Under the pieces are notes generated by a model. That model was given only the letters and a program-made list of their open reading frames with translations. It was not told the origin of the DNA and searched no databases. A DNA stretch of 64,000 nt from Allocoprococcus comes (lineage in GTDB: Bacteria; Bacillota; Clostridia; Lachnospirales; Lachnospiraceae): NCBI RefSeq assembly GCF_013300725.1, contig NZ_JAAIMM010000014.1, positions 31,691 to 95,690 of the forward strand, given 5' to 3'. A program made the translations under genes and the position numbers. Shown one piece after another: positions 10,501 through 20,060 of the stretch (position 1 is the first letter of the stretch; each line of letters opens with the position of its first letter).

Positions 10501-13500
10501 ACAATTCCTTCCAAACGCCGATAACTGGTTCTGGTATCTTCTACAAGCACATTATCCGGAGTTGAAATATAAGTTCCATATAATTTATTCCATGTTGGCA
10601 CTTCCCCTTTATCCAGATAAAATAAGACTTCGCCTATAACTTCATTATTATATTTTATGTAACGATCATCCAGCCGGCATGAAGATCCATTTACCGTCTT
10701 TTGCGGATAGATGTATGTAGCAAAATATTGTTCTCTATCCATATCATACATAAAGAAATAATCAAATGTATAGGTATTAAAATCTTTCCAGTCGCCTTTT
10801 CCGTATGACTGCAAGCCACCTTCCGTCAAACCATTTTGAGTGCTTCCACTCCCCGATTTACTTTTGGAAATTCTAATATTAGTAAATGCCCATGGATTCG
10901 TAGAATTTGATCCATCAAGATAATAATTGCCTTTCCGGTTTTCTTCAGGCATAGCCTTTGGTCTTCCTTTTTTTGTAAAATCACTTGCAGCTGAATAAAT
11001 CGGATATTTTGTTTTGTTATAATTATTACTTCCCAGATTCAGCGAATAACAATCCTTTACAATCGTATTTTCCGACCATGATGCACCGGCCGCATTATTT
11101 TCACTATACCGGTCTCCAAAAATACCGGTAGCAAAATTATCGCCATTTAACTTATTACCAAAATTTCGGCATCTTTCTATTCGCATAACAACATTCTGCG
11201 TCGATGTTTGTATAGCTGTACCATTCGCATTATCACAGGACAAGAAGCCAAAAATCCCCGATGCCATAGATGCCGAATAAATCTGTACACCTGATTCATT
11301 TATGCAATCAAGAATCTGTACTATAAAACTTTGTCCCCGACTGACATTAGCTGTTCTGTAAGTTGTGATATTCCCTAGTATTCCCGCACTATCGTTTGCA
11401 CCGCTTCCGCTTGATCCATTTTGTTTGTAAATACTTCCATAATTGTTACAACTTATAACATTATATGTATTTTGTTCATATGGATGATATAGCTGTGCTA
11501 CAATTCCTCCGGATGCACCAATCCAGTCTGCACCAAAGGTTGTCTGCAAATTTCCGTAATTACGGCATTTTTCTATGGTTCCTCCGGTTCCTGTCCACTG
11601 TCCCATAATTCCACCAGAATAATGGGTATTATAACAATATATTGTTCCGTAATTAATACAGTTTTTAATATTCCAGTCACTGGATGTCGAATTGTTCTGA
11701 TTTCCAATGATTCCACCCGCAAATCGGTTAGAAATTCCGTTCGACAGCTCACGTCCTACAAACGCACCATTAATCAAATATGTCGAATCATTTTCCGATT
11801 CATTCATTCCGATAATTCCACCGGTACCTACACTAAGCGCCTGTGACTTATTCAAGATGAACCAGTTTCCCGATACGCACTTATTAACAGATCCTGTAGT
11901 TCCATTAAATGCAGTAATTCCTCCCAAATTTCCATTTGCATTCATATACATCTGCAATTTTCCGGATGTAATACTTGTATTATCAGAATATATTTTTCGA
12001 CTCAGCCAATTATTATAGTTGATGTACTTACTTCCATCTTCTTTCAATCCGGAATTTCTTGCTCTCAGATTCATCGCATCAAGCGTATCTTCTTGTTCAT
12101 TATCATAGATTATTTCAGAAGTTTTTCCACTTCCTGACATCACGATCTCGCCCTTATTGAATCCGGTTACTCCACCGAGCATACCAGTCTCTGCAGTCAG
12201 ACTGCTTGACTCATTATCTGCAAGCATACACCCCTCAATACAGCCATTTTCCTCATTTTTCCCAGTAATTCCACCGGCATGACTTGAAAGTGCTTCTTTT
12301 TGTTCTGCTGTATTTGAACTTGTGGCACTGTAAACTCCTTGAATATTCATTTTAATATAAGTAACTTCATTATCTCTCAGCAGTGCATAATTAATTCCGG
12401 AAATTCCGCCATAAGAGTTTCCCGCTTCACTACTTGCTTCTTTTATTTCTCCGGAATAAGTACAATTGATAACCGAAACATCATTTGCCCCATCCTGTAA
12501 AACAGTAGCATTTCCATTGCTCCCAACAACTCCGCCAAGATACTTATATCCACTGAAATTCTTAAAGTCCACACCTTTTACTGAAACTCTCGCCACAGTC
12601 CCCTGATTCATACCGGCTACACTACCTACAACAAGAGCAGTCTGCTGTACATTGATTTCCGGCATCGCTGTAATCTCTGTCAGATTTCCGGTTGCCCGTA
12701 AATCTCCGATGGTTCCGTTGTTGAGTCCGGTAATTCCTCCGATATTGACCGCACTTCCGCTGATCACTACGTTTTCTTCCGGTGCACTTCCAAGGATCGT
12801 CCCGTTATTCACCGCACAGATTGCTCCTGCGTCCATAACGCCCAGACTGTAAATCTCTGTCTTTTTCGTTTTTGTTCCCTGAACGTTGCAGTTCTCAATG
12901 ATTCCATCTTCTTCATTTTGTGCAGCGATTCCTCCGGCATATCCGGAACTGCTGCTCACACTTCCGTAATCTTTACTGTTTGAAATCCTTGCCGCATTAA
13001 CTGCTGTAATTCCTCCCGCATATCCGGAATCCGCAGTTACTTTTCCTGCCCGGTTGATTGTATTGGTCACATTTCCACCGGTTGTACCGACAATTCCTCC
13101 GACCATTCCACGGGTTGCGCGTACCTGACTCGCCTTGCATACCAGATACTGTGTTCCGGACTGGCCAAGAGAATCCTGACCCAGATAGTTTCCAACAATT
13201 CCACCGACATTTTCATAACCGGTGATCCGTGCTCCGCTTCCGACAGCTACAATTTCTCCGTTTGTTCCGCCATCTCCGGTAACACTCAGAGTTCCTGTTT
13301 TTTCATTAATACCAATAATACCGCCCACATTCGTTCCGTGACTGCTCCTGATGCTGCGGCTGATATTCTCGTCTTCAGCAACCTGGATCGTACCGCTGTT
13401 TCTGCCTGCGATTCCACCGACATTGTCACTGGTACCGGAAATATTCGCATAGCTGGTGTTCTTTCTTATCACACCTTTGGTCAGATTCCAGCCGACGATT

Positions 13501-16500
13501 CCACCCAGATTCTGATTACCGGAAATTGTCTTTCCCGACATGGTACTGCATTTTTCAATGGTTCCTGCTGTATAGCTTCTTGTTCCATCTTTAAATGTCG
13601 TGTCGCTTCCGATATTCAGTCCGGCAATTCCACCGACATAACTAAGCGCCGCATTTCCAAAATGCTCGCTGAGAGTACACTGGTAAATGAGCCCCGCATT
13701 CAGTCCGACCACTCCGCCGATTCCTGTGAAACCGGATAAACTTCCCTTGTTGGTACAGTTGTCGATGATCTGATTCTTCAGATTGACTCCGACAATTCCA
13801 CCTGCCAGGTGCAGTTCCAGATTTTCCGCCTCATCTGGCAGATTGATGCCCGGGCTGATCTCATTTTTTGCAAATGTCCCCAATTTCACCGTTCCGATCG
13901 ATTCACCAAACACAGCAGATGTCAGAGAAATATTTCCCGAATTGGTACAATTTTTCACTACAATCCTACTGTTCTTTTCGCTGTATCCAAGAATCCCTCC
14001 TGTATACAGACTGGCAGTGATCGGAAGATTATTCGTCGTTGTGACTGTGATCTTTGCCGTATTGGTATTGGTATATCCACTCGCATATACCGGGATATTG
14101 TCCGCACTCAGCTCCGGCAGCAGTTTATCTGCATTTTCCCGCAATTCTCCTTCTGTTGTAGAATAGGTGCTGATATATCCAACCACGCCACCACAGAATG
14201 CCTTTCCTTTGATCGTACCAAGGATGTTATCTGTATGGATTCCATCCATCACAAGATCGTTATTTGTATTTACCAGATTCGCTCCAATACATCCGCCGAC
14301 AAAAAGCTGACCTTCCACACTTCGTGGACGGATCTTTAAGTCTGATTCCGTCACAGACGCAGATGCATTTAATCCAAAGGCACCACCTGCACATTTTCCA
14401 AATGCATAGATGCGTCCACCGATCAGGGTGTAGTTGACACTGATCCTGGCATTCACATCGTTGAATCCAACTACGCCCCCGACATAATCTTCTCCAACCA
14501 CGATACTGGAAACAGATTTGACCGTAATATTCTGGCTTTCCTCGGAAAACAGAATATTACCATCATTATATCCTGCAATTCCACCTGCATAATCCGCTTT
14601 TGCTTCCCAGTTATTTACGATCGTATTGTAAATAGAATTATCATAATCGGATAAGTAGCTTGCGCAGTCTGAGATCGTAGCTCCGTTGGCATTATATCCG
14701 ACAATTCCGCCAATATATTCCTCATACCCCGCTGCCACACCATTGTTGATACAGTCCGTAAGTACAACCGCATCTGCATTCTCACCAACGATTCCACCCA
14801 CATAACTGTTCCCGATCACATAGTTTCCATTGGTTGTGACAGAGACTCCGCCGTGCGCCCGGATCGCCTGGTCAAGACCTCTAAGGCCACCGGCGATTCC
14901 GCCGACATACCTAGATCCCAGAACATATCCACCGCTCTTTGTAGAACAGTTGGCAAGCATGGAAATGTTTCCGTATCCAATGATTCCACCAACATATTCT
15001 CCGCGAAGTAATTCATCTTTCTGGGTTACATCATAAACATACCCCGTCTGTCCGGCTGCACTCGAAGCTCCATAAAGAAGCGTCTGTTTCCCGTACCCGA
15101 CAACGCCGCCAAAATATTTTCCTTCTTCTGAGCCGTCTGTAGCGGAAGAAGCGGTGCAAAGTACAAGTCCGTCATTACTGCAGTCTGTCAGGTCCGACAT
15201 TTCTCTTAACACACCATCCTGATAGGTCGCAGCCTCTAATGTACCGGTTACTTTTCCGGCAATTCCGCCTGTACAGTAATTACCGTTAATATTCGCATGG
15301 TTTTCACATTCCTCAATTTTGGCACCATTCTTTTTGGTTGGCAGACTCGCATATCCGACAATCCCGCCGATTCCTCTTGCCGCACTTTTGTCAGCAGTGT
15401 CCGGGAGCGTAACATTCATGTTCCCTGACATGGAAAGCTTTGTTGCCTGCCCTGCTGCTACCTTAGTGCCATCTGCATTTGCCATCGTTCCGATCACTCC
15501 GCCGACCGCTGCCATAGCAGATCTGTCGGATGCCCCTGCACCAGTCTGTTCAAGCGATACATTGACTGCCGTATCTTTTCCGGTCACTGCCGTATCTGAT
15601 ATATTTCCCTCGCTTCGCCCGGCAAGGATTCCGATTCCTTTCAGTGACGAATACTTCCTGGTATCTGCCTTTTCCGTTCCAAAGGTCAGTTTTGGATTCT
15701 GGAGCGTCACCTGTTCGATTGTTCCCTTTACTTCACAGAACAGTCCCAGATACTCTGGTCTGCTCACCTGACCTGCTGCCTTCGTTTCGGTTCTCCCGGT
15801 TTTCTGTACTGCTGCAGCAGTCTGAAGTTCGTCTGCTGTTGTATCATCAATAATCGAATCCTCACCCAGCTTCAGATTCGAGAGCAGCGTACTTCCTCCC
15901 TTTCCTTTTAACGTATAGCCTGCAGGAAGCTCTGCAATCACCGGAAAATCACTGGCCGAAGTTTTGCTGTTCTCTTTCCAGGCCAGCTTCAGGATATTCT
16001 TCTGTCCGGAAACATTGCCCGAAGTCTGCTGTGTCAGCTGATACACACCGGTACCGGCTGAAGTCCAGTCCATATTTTTATTGGTAAGTATGAAGGTCGG
16101 ATTTCCTTTCTCGGCATAATACCGGATATTTGAAAGATGACGGTACGCAGCAATCTTTACATCATTTTGGGATGTGCTGTCCGCATACATGGTATTCGCT
16201 GTATTAGATGATACCGACTCACTGTCTTTATATTCCTTCTGGATCAGATTTGCCGAATCCTTTCCTGCGTAAGATGTCGCTTTTACCGTCGCATAAATAT
16301 TCTGTGCCTTTGCAAGATCTTTTGCTAATGTCATCGACGCAAGACGGCAGATGCTTGTGCTCAACGTTTTCTCATAAGCAGACGGATCCGATGCCAGCGT
16401 TGCCTGTGTCTTCGCAGACATCATGGCATCAAGAACCAGAGAGTACTTATTATCGCTGTAGGTCAGTGGGAACTCCCATCCTTCACTTTCTTTATTGTTT

Positions 16501-17327
16501 TCATCCTTCAGAGTAACCGATGCCATCTGTCCACGGTCCGACTTATTCTGATCAATGGACCATCCGTTTTTCCGAAGATCATATGGCGATACAACCATGC
16601 TGAAAAGCTTTTTGTCACTTCCTTTTAAATAGAAAGTAATCTCATAGCTTACGTCCAGACTGTTGCCGACATTACTTGACCAGTTCAGCGACAACCGTTC
16701 ACTGTTCTGAAGACTGATCGTTGCAATACGAAGCTTCGTTGTACCAAGATTGACTGCATTTACCGTATCATCTGCAGAATAATAACCAAGCAGTCGTTTG
16801 CTTCTGCTTTCATATTCCCTGTCAAGCATGGTAAGCGAATGGTTTTCATCTTTCTCGGCATAATTCAGACTGTCGCATTTTGTTGCATAAAATGCAGAAT
16901 ACACTTCACCGGATTCGATATCAATTTCAATTGCGATTGCACCTTTGTATATATCTTTATCATAAGTATAATCATCGATCAGCGTAAGCACCGGATTCTT
17001 CTTTGAATTCTTGCTGTCATAAGAATCTGCATCCAGCGTGATCGCATAAATTTTACCATTCAGCTTCAGATCCGAGCCGCTATACTTGATCCCTTTTTTC
17101 TCAACCTGCTTCTTAAAGCTGTCCCATTGACCGGATGACCGGTAATAGGTAAGCTTCGACTCTGCTGCCAGATAGACTGTCCTGGCATTCTCCTCATTCT
17201 TTCTGAATTCCGCTTTCCGCCAGTAATTAATAAAAAACGGAACTGCGATTGCTACAATGATCGAAAGGATGATGAGTACTACAACCAGTTCTACCATTGT
17301 AAAACCTTTTTTTCTGTTTTTTCTCAT
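7515..17327 (-). CDS. Giant prepilin with GLUG-like repeats: probable pilus tip adhesin
   Basis: 3,270 residues, roughly ten to twenty times a normal pilin. The N terminus MRKNRKKG|FTMVELVVVLIILSII is a textbook prepilin signal, so the chain should be processed by PilD and anchored in the pilus. Residues about 60-600 form a non-repetitive region. From about 600 to about 2000 run more than 30 copies of a GLUG-like unit (G-G-I/V-V/I/A-G-x-N or a close variant every 25-60 residues). Residues about 2100-3100 look like several fibronectin-III or Ig-like beta domains; the last part is charged and rich in glutamate and threonine. No LPxTG sorting signal or C-terminal membrane helix is seen, consistent with pilus rather than sortase anchoring. 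It is the first gene of the pilus operon. An adhesin role at the tip is inferred. Confidence 0.88.
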   Translation of the reverse strand: MRKNRKKGFTMVELVVVLIILSIIVAIAVPFFINYWRKAEFRKNEENARTVYLAAESKLTYYRSSGQWDSFKKQVEKKGIKYSGSDLKLNGKIYAITLDADSYDSKNSKKNPVLTLIDDYTYDKDIYKGAIAIEIDIESGEVYSAFYATKCDSLNYAEKDENHSLTMLDREYESRSKRLLGYYSADDTVNAVNLGTTKLRIATISLQNSERLSLNWSSNVGNSLDVSYEITFYLKGSDKKLFSMVVSPYDLRKNGWSIDQNKSDRGQMASVTLKDENNKESEGWEFPLTYSDNKYSLVLDAMMSAKTQATLASDPSAYEKTLSTSICRLASMTLAKDLAKAQNIYATVKATSYAGKDSANLIQKEYKDSESVSSNTANTMYADSTSQNDVKIAAYRHLSNIRYYAEKGNPTFILTNKNMDWTSAGTGVYQLTQQTSGNVSGQKNILKLAWKENSKTSASDFPVIAELPAGYTLKGKGGSTLLSNLKLGEDSIIDDTTADELQTAAAVQKTGRTETKAAGQVSRPEYLGLFCEVKGTIEQVTLQNPKLTFGTEKADTRKYSSLKGIGILAGRSEGNISDTAVTGKDTAVNVSLEQTGAGASDRSAMAAVGGVIGTMANADGTKVAAGQATKLSMSGNMNVTLPDTADKSAARGIGGIVGYASLPTKKNGAKIEECENHANINGNYCTGGIAGKVTGTLEAATYQDGVLREMSDLTDCSNDGLVLCTASSATDGSEEGKYFGGVVGYGKQTLLYGASSAAGQTGYVYDVTQKDELLRGEYVGGIIGYGNISMLANCSTKSGGYVLGSRYVGGIAGGLRGLDQAIRAHGGVSVTTNGNYVIGNSYVGGIVGENADAVVLTDCINNGVAAGYEEYIGGIVGYNANGATISDCASYLSDYDNSIYNTIVNNWEAKADYAGGIAGYNDGNILFSEESQNITVKSVSSIVVGEDYVGGVVGFNDVNARISVNYTLIGGRIYAFGKCAGGAFGLNASASVTESDLKIRPRSVEGQLFVGGCIGANLVNTNNDLVMDGIHTDNILGTIKGKAFCGGVVGYISTYSTTEGELRENADKLLPELSADNIPVYASGYTNTNTAKITVTTTNNLPITASLYTGGILGYSEKNSRIVVKNCTNSGNISLTSAVFGESIGTVKLGTFAKNEISPGINLPDEAENLELHLAGGIVGVNLKNQIIDNCTNKGSLSGFTGIGGVVGLNAGLIYQCTLSEHFGNAALSYVGGIAGLNIGSDTTFKDGTRSYTAGTIEKCSTMSGKTISGNQNLGGIVGWNLTKGVIRKNTSYANISGTSDNVGGIAGRNSGTIQVAEDENISRSIRSSHGTNVGGIIGINEKTGTLSVTGDGGTNGEIVAVGSGARITGYENVGGIVGNYLGQDSLGQSGTQYLVCKASQVRATRGMVGGIVGTTGGNVTNTINRAGKVTADSGYAGGITAVNAARISNSKDYGSVSSSSGYAGGIAAQNEEDGIIENCNVQGTKTKKTEIYSLGVMDAGAICAVNNGTILGSAPEENVVISGSAVNIGGITGLNNGTIGDLRATGNLTEITAMPEINVQQTALVVGSVAGMNQGTVARVSVKGVDFKNFSGYKYLGGVVGSNGNATVLQDGANDVSVINCTYSGEIKEASSEAGNSYGGISGINYALLRDNEVTYIKMNIQGVYSATSSNTAEQKEALSSHAGGITGKNEENGCIEGCMLADNESSSLTAETGMLGGVTGFNKGEIVMSGSGKTSEIIYDNEQEDTLDAMNLRARNSGLKEDGSKYINYNNWLSRKIYSDNTSITSGKLQMYMNANGNLGGITAFNGTTGSVNKCVSGNWFILNKSQALSVGTGGIIGMNESENDSTYLINGAFVGRELSNGISNRFAGGIIGNQNNSTSSDWNIKNCINYGTIYCYNTHYSGGIMGQWTGTGGTIEKCRNYGNLQTTFGADWIGASGGIVAQLYHPYEQNTYNVISCNNYGSIYKQNGSSGSGANDSAGILGNITTYRTANVSRGQSFIVQILDCINESGVQIYSASMASGIFGFLSCDNANGTAIQTSTQNVVMRIERCRNFGNKLNGDNFATGIFGDRYSENNAAGASWSENTIVKDCYSLNLGSNNYNKTKYPIYSAASDFTKKGRPKAMPEENRKGNYYLDGSNSTNPWAFTNIRISKSKSGSGSTQNGLTEGGLQSYGKGDWKDFNTYTFDYFFMYDMDREQYFATYIYPQKTVNGSSCRLDDRYIKYNNEVIGEVLFYLDKGEVPTWNKLYGTYISTPDNVLVEDTRTSYRRLEGIVSDSGTEKILAPASAEATVADGKILMLVTPNDLVGAATPEKCDPFAYVVSITDEQGMTKEHVMYTEEASFDIPAGMSGTLKIAVRSKSMYDNIKESDPITAEVRQGEGILPTPDVKVELIETGTGSGQYTYRYSLNNLDVYNKKYSGWQVKISLFGRYETLILDAKNPTGKLSIDYSEKWYQINAQAIGEDYQSSTLTSVPVYLPNYQPQIKVGTYNGNDRVKATTSISGSSLDDLKINVTLEGANTNIVETPTIYRAELIGTWKSGTSEKQNVVFAKTDMMSVSKGNAVATFANLPDYLRDASNLKIRLWYSQSGLGPVYTYYDVDTESAANITELAGVEEQTDGTEKCEWKYSFSTVLKNNSGYFNDYNYTSGRLFTWLAAPVLDQKDGSNLEPTYDDENRMQYTFSWDKNVAATSDPKYKIEMTGIDADGKEVTIDTTAYKESGRSFTADGDDWNYTQIRLKVTRIGDASKGQIGLSTTATYNVSQRLEKPGQPSVVNVDENELNYSVSWEKIADETYCMGYQIYVREYSNSGEPGKETAMGDVVSKHEAKDGSYSKTIDLEAYAGKRIVVYLVAKTSNKNVYVDSAPGVTYELEIPSRLAAPVLNRWQVSWTHDKEKPVDAEDFKNGTADGLRIDITASKESIPPGGSAYLLKAYVYNTQADAEASTVENPGKNVVKIYPQTYEDNFVPVQMNMENAQDYYHFMNNFSIRYAGKWIAYYTRISSGNSSVSSQWVKVGTVQLPYVKLTAPEVEADTVEEEETVKVTDTPEVPSHEEDWNAESTVLKWSSIDCAEVYSINLKGKLTETEAGQDNKLEGKLRVIETTETVDGEEQKKVELQQYVYRKVKEKTETSEEEWKWIWENVKEKEDDSQEDVPDEEKIHTFEPEVYNVTIESNYVSDSGAYNYYTITLKPVIIAEPDGKGGFRYTLKLPDLESVKDTNKVSVEHDNFIVTETAVFKADVLANVKAEDAGSGNGSDAYVASKETEIKWSR

Positions 17328-17379
17328 ATTCGTACACCTGCTATATATTCATTCGTCAAATTCTAATTATACATAGTAG

Positions 17380-17388
17380 ATTATAGCA
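17380..17388 (-). promoter_or_regulatory. Probable extended -10 promoter of the pilus operon
   Basis: On the minus strand TGCTATAAT (17388-17380) is a perfect extended -10 element, about 50 bases before the giant prepilin start. No good -35 is found 16-18 bases upstream, which is tolerable for an extended -10. A second TATAAT lies at 17371-17366. The 280-bp gap between the nitrogenase-like genes and the pilin gene holds nothing else I can support; I looked for a c-di-GMP riboswitch and did not see one. Confidence 0.5.
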
Positions 17389-17607
17389 GTTCTTTCGCAA
17401 AAAAACAGCATCATTTTTAATGTTATTTGTAATTTTTTCTCGCTTTTTTTCTCATGACTCTGCATTTCTCCGCCATTTGTCATGTTCTTCTGCTATTTTA
17501 ACTTTCAAAAAAAGAAAATCCTTCTCAGATCTTTCTCCAAAAAGCATTTTCTCTTTTTACAGATATTCTTTTTTCATAACCGCTGCTTCGGCACGCATAT
17601 CCGGTCC

Positions 17608-18723
17608 TTAAACCAGTTTTCCCAGCACCGGAAGCTTTTTCAGATAAATCCTTCCGGAAAATGCAATATGCGGCAGCTCATAAAATTCACAGTTCTTCGG
17701 ACAGATCGGTTTATATAACGGATCTGCCACAATGATCTCAGCAGCTTTCAATGCCTCTTCCATCTCTTCTTCTCCATGAACCCATCTGTCCCCATCTGCC
17801 AGTAAGCCATCTGTTTCTTCCAGTGGACAAAGCACCTCCACACGGCAGTCATACTTTTCTTCGATTCCTGCCGCCAGGGATTCCATGATCACAGGCTCCC
17901 CGATCAACGTCACCTTCCGATCTTTTCTTCCCTGCATCCGGTCTTTTCGATATGATATCTGCTCTTTTTCTTCCAGTGCTTTCGCAATCCGCTCTGTATA
18001 AGAACCAATCGGCGTTCCAACCACATACGGGGTTCCGAACTTTTCTTCCAGCACCTTCGCTGCACGAAGTCCGACTGAAGATACCACCAGATTCACCTCT
18101 GCTTCTCCTGCCTGCAAAAATGCATCCGGTTCATCTCCCATTGCCCAGGTGGACAGCACCTTCCATCCACAGGCTTTCAGGTTCTCTTTCAGCACCTCTA
18201 CATGAGATACCGGTCCAAAATCCAGCGGTGTCACACCAAGCAGATTGACGGTGCGCGCCTGAATCCGTCCTGTCTTTTCCCCGGTAAATCTCTTCGCGAT
18301 CTCTTCTAATGCAATTCCTGCCCCATACACATAATCATGCATTCCGTTCGTCGGTACTGCAAATGCAGGAATTCCGGTTTCTTCCTCCAGTACCTGCGCC
18401 AGTGCCGGAAAATCGGTTCCATTCATATACGGAATCGGGGACCCTGCAAGGGCAATAAATTTTGGATGCAGCTCCCTTGCTGCCTCTTTGATATCATCCA
18501 GAAATTTTTGATCATTTCCCATGATCGCATCAATTTCTGTCAGACCGGAAATATAGATCAGACTGTCCTGATCGTACCAGCGGATCTCATCGTGAGTGTT
18601 GTAGGTCGAATTGCATCCGGACGGATCGTGCATGACCGTCATGCCACCCAGCTCATAAAGTGCCGAACACACGCCGGATACGTCCGCTGTATAAATTGGT
18701 ATGATTCGATAAGATTGTCTCAT
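17608..18723 (-). CDS. Nitrogenase component 1-like subunit, set 1 (short, NifD/NifE-type position)
   Basis: 371 residues from the ATG at 18723, which overlaps the preceding stop by 4 bp (ATGA); an earlier in-frame start at 18744 is less likely. The fold signature is that of oxidoreductase/nitrogenase component 1 (Pfam PF00148): an 'ALYELGGMTVMHDPSGC' segment near residue 30 with a cysteine in the place of a P-cluster ligand, 'ALAGSPIPYMNGTDF' near residue 95, and repeated Rossmann-like modules. It is about 100 residues shorter than NifD. It is the last gene of the set TM1266-like/NifH-like/component-1/component-1. The substrate is unknown; residues equivalent to the FeMo-cofactor Cys and His of NifD cannot be assigned by eye. 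Confidence 0.8.
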   Translation of the reverse strand: MRQSYRIIPIYTADVSGVCSALYELGGMTVMHDPSGCNSTYNTHDEIRWYDQDSLIYISGLTEIDAIMGNDQKFLDDIKEAARELHPKFIALAGSPIPYMNGTDFPALAQVLEEETGIPAFAVPTNGMHDYVYGAGIALEEIAKRFTGEKTGRIQARTVNLLGVTPLDFGPVSHVEVLKENLKACGWKVLSTWAMGDEPDAFLQAGEAEVNLVVSSVGLRAAKVLEEKFGTPYVVGTPIGSYTERIAKALEEKEQISYRKDRMQGRKDRKVTLIGEPVIMESLAAGIEEKYDCRVEVLCPLEETDGLLADGDRWVHGEEEMEEALKAAEIIVADPLYKPICPKNCEFYELPHIAFSGRIYLKKLPVLGKLV

Positions 18724-20060
18724 ATGCAGCTTTCGCACCCCCATCCTTTTCGCACAACCAGATCTTCCGTGTCTTTTTCTTCGGTAAATGCTTCGACCAT
18801 AAGCTCTGCTGTCCTGCGGATCCCGTCAAATCCGTAAAGACCGCCGCCCTGTACCATATTGACAAAATACGGACTTCCGGTGAACCACGCCGCCTTCTGT
18901 CCGATCGCCAGTATTTTTTCATCCGATTTTCGTGGGAGTACACGCATTTTCACCTGGATCGTTGCAATCAGCTGAATCTCCGGTGCATGCTCCTTCAGCC
19001 ACCCAAACTCCTCTTTTTCTTCCGGACTGATGGAGTCCAGATAAATCCGTGTCACCCGGAAACCATGAGTAAGCAGAAGCTTTGCAAGTCCCAGTGGACG
19101 CGGATGGTACAGATAATCAATGGCAACCGCAGTGTCTCCGATCACCTCATGCGCCTTTTCCAGTGCCCTTTCACAGGCAGCAATTTCCTCTTCTACTGAA
19201 ATCGTTTCCTCCAGCTTTCCATAGCCCATTGCCTGGCAGAAATTTTCCAGCTGTGCTGTGATCTCTTCATAATCAAAACTGCCCGGCAGATACAGGTATG
19301 GCCGTTTCAGACGCTTTGAAAGCACTTCCGCACCATACTTAGATGGTGGATAAGAAGATACAAAAAGTTTTCCTTCGGAAAGTGCCAGATAGTCTTCCCA
19401 GTTTTTACATCCCGGCAGTTCCCGGAAGCTTCCCTGATGTGCCCGGACGATTCGTTTCAGATCTGCATTTTTTCCCAGTTCGAAATCACTGCCTAGAAAA
19501 CTCACGGCTTTTTCATCTGCTTTTCGCTTTGGAAGTGGTTCATAAATCGCCTTTCTCAGCTTCTGATCCGGTGTAGGTCCATGTTTCTGCATGATCGGAT
19601 CCATATAACAGCGGATAAACGTAATCTCCGGGAACCTCTCCTCCAGTTCCTGAAACACCCGTTCCAGGTCGCATCCCAGAAAATGATGCAGACAGACGGT
19701 AAATAAAAGAACTGCTTTCGGTTTTTCTTCCAGCTTATTCAGCACATCTGTCACGCCTTCGATGGTGATGTCCTCCAGATTTCCATTTAACAGATTCTCT
19801 TCTTTTACGATCACAAAGGAAAACCGGTCAGCCGCATTCATTTCCGCCGCTGTCAGCACCACACCCCGCATGCAGTTATCCGCACAGACATAGATCTGTC
19901 TTGCCTCCGGCATCAGCATTCCGGTATGCACGATGTTCCAGTTGCCGTGAACCGGCGAGTTAAATTCAAGCCCCGGTGCAAATGGAACCGGAAATGCGGC
20001 ATCCTTGATGGCTACTGCCGCGCCTTTTTCATCCACCGGATGTCCTACCCGTTTTAACAT
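18720..20060 (-). CDS. Nitrogenase component 1-like subunit, set 1 (second subunit)
   Basis: 446 residues from the ATG at 20060, which overlaps the end of the NifH-like gene; an upstream start at 20078 is possible. Likely metal-cluster cysteines occur in 'YVCADNCMRG' (about residue 60) and 'FTVCLHHFLGCDLERV' (about residue 125), which match the pattern of P-cluster-type ligands in NifK/NifD relatives. Three Rossmann-like domains follow. It should form a heterodimer with the product of the next gene and receive electrons from the NifH-like protein. Partner and electron donor follow from gene order; the reaction is unknown. Confidence 0.8.
   Translation of the reverse strand: MLKRVGHPVDEKGAAVAIKDAAFPVPFAPGLEFNSPVHGNWNIVHTGMLMPEARQIYVCADNCMRGVVLTAAEMNAADRFSFVIVKEENLLNGNLEDITIEGVTDVLNKLEEKPKAVLLFTVCLHHFLGCDLERVFQELEERFPEITFIRCYMDPIMQKHGPTPDQKLRKAIYEPLPKRKADEKAVSFLGSDFELGKNADLKRIVRAHQGSFRELPGCKNWEDYLALSEGKLFVSSYPPSKYGAEVLSKRLKRPYLYLPGSFDYEEITAQLENFCQAMGYGKLEETISVEEEIAACERALEKAHEVIGDTAVAIDYLYHPRPLGLAKLLLTHGFRVTRIYLDSISPEEKEEFGWLKEHAPEIQLIATIQVKMRVLPRKSDEKILAIGQKAAWFTGSPYFVNMVQGGGLYGFDGIRRTAELMVEAFTEEKDTEDLVVRKGWGCESCI

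Noticed and set aside
17500..17610. c-di-GMP riboswitch before the pilus operon
   Set aside because: Expected because some clostridial pilus operons have one, but the conserved core could not be found; the GCGTGCCGAAGCAGCGG stretch is not a match.
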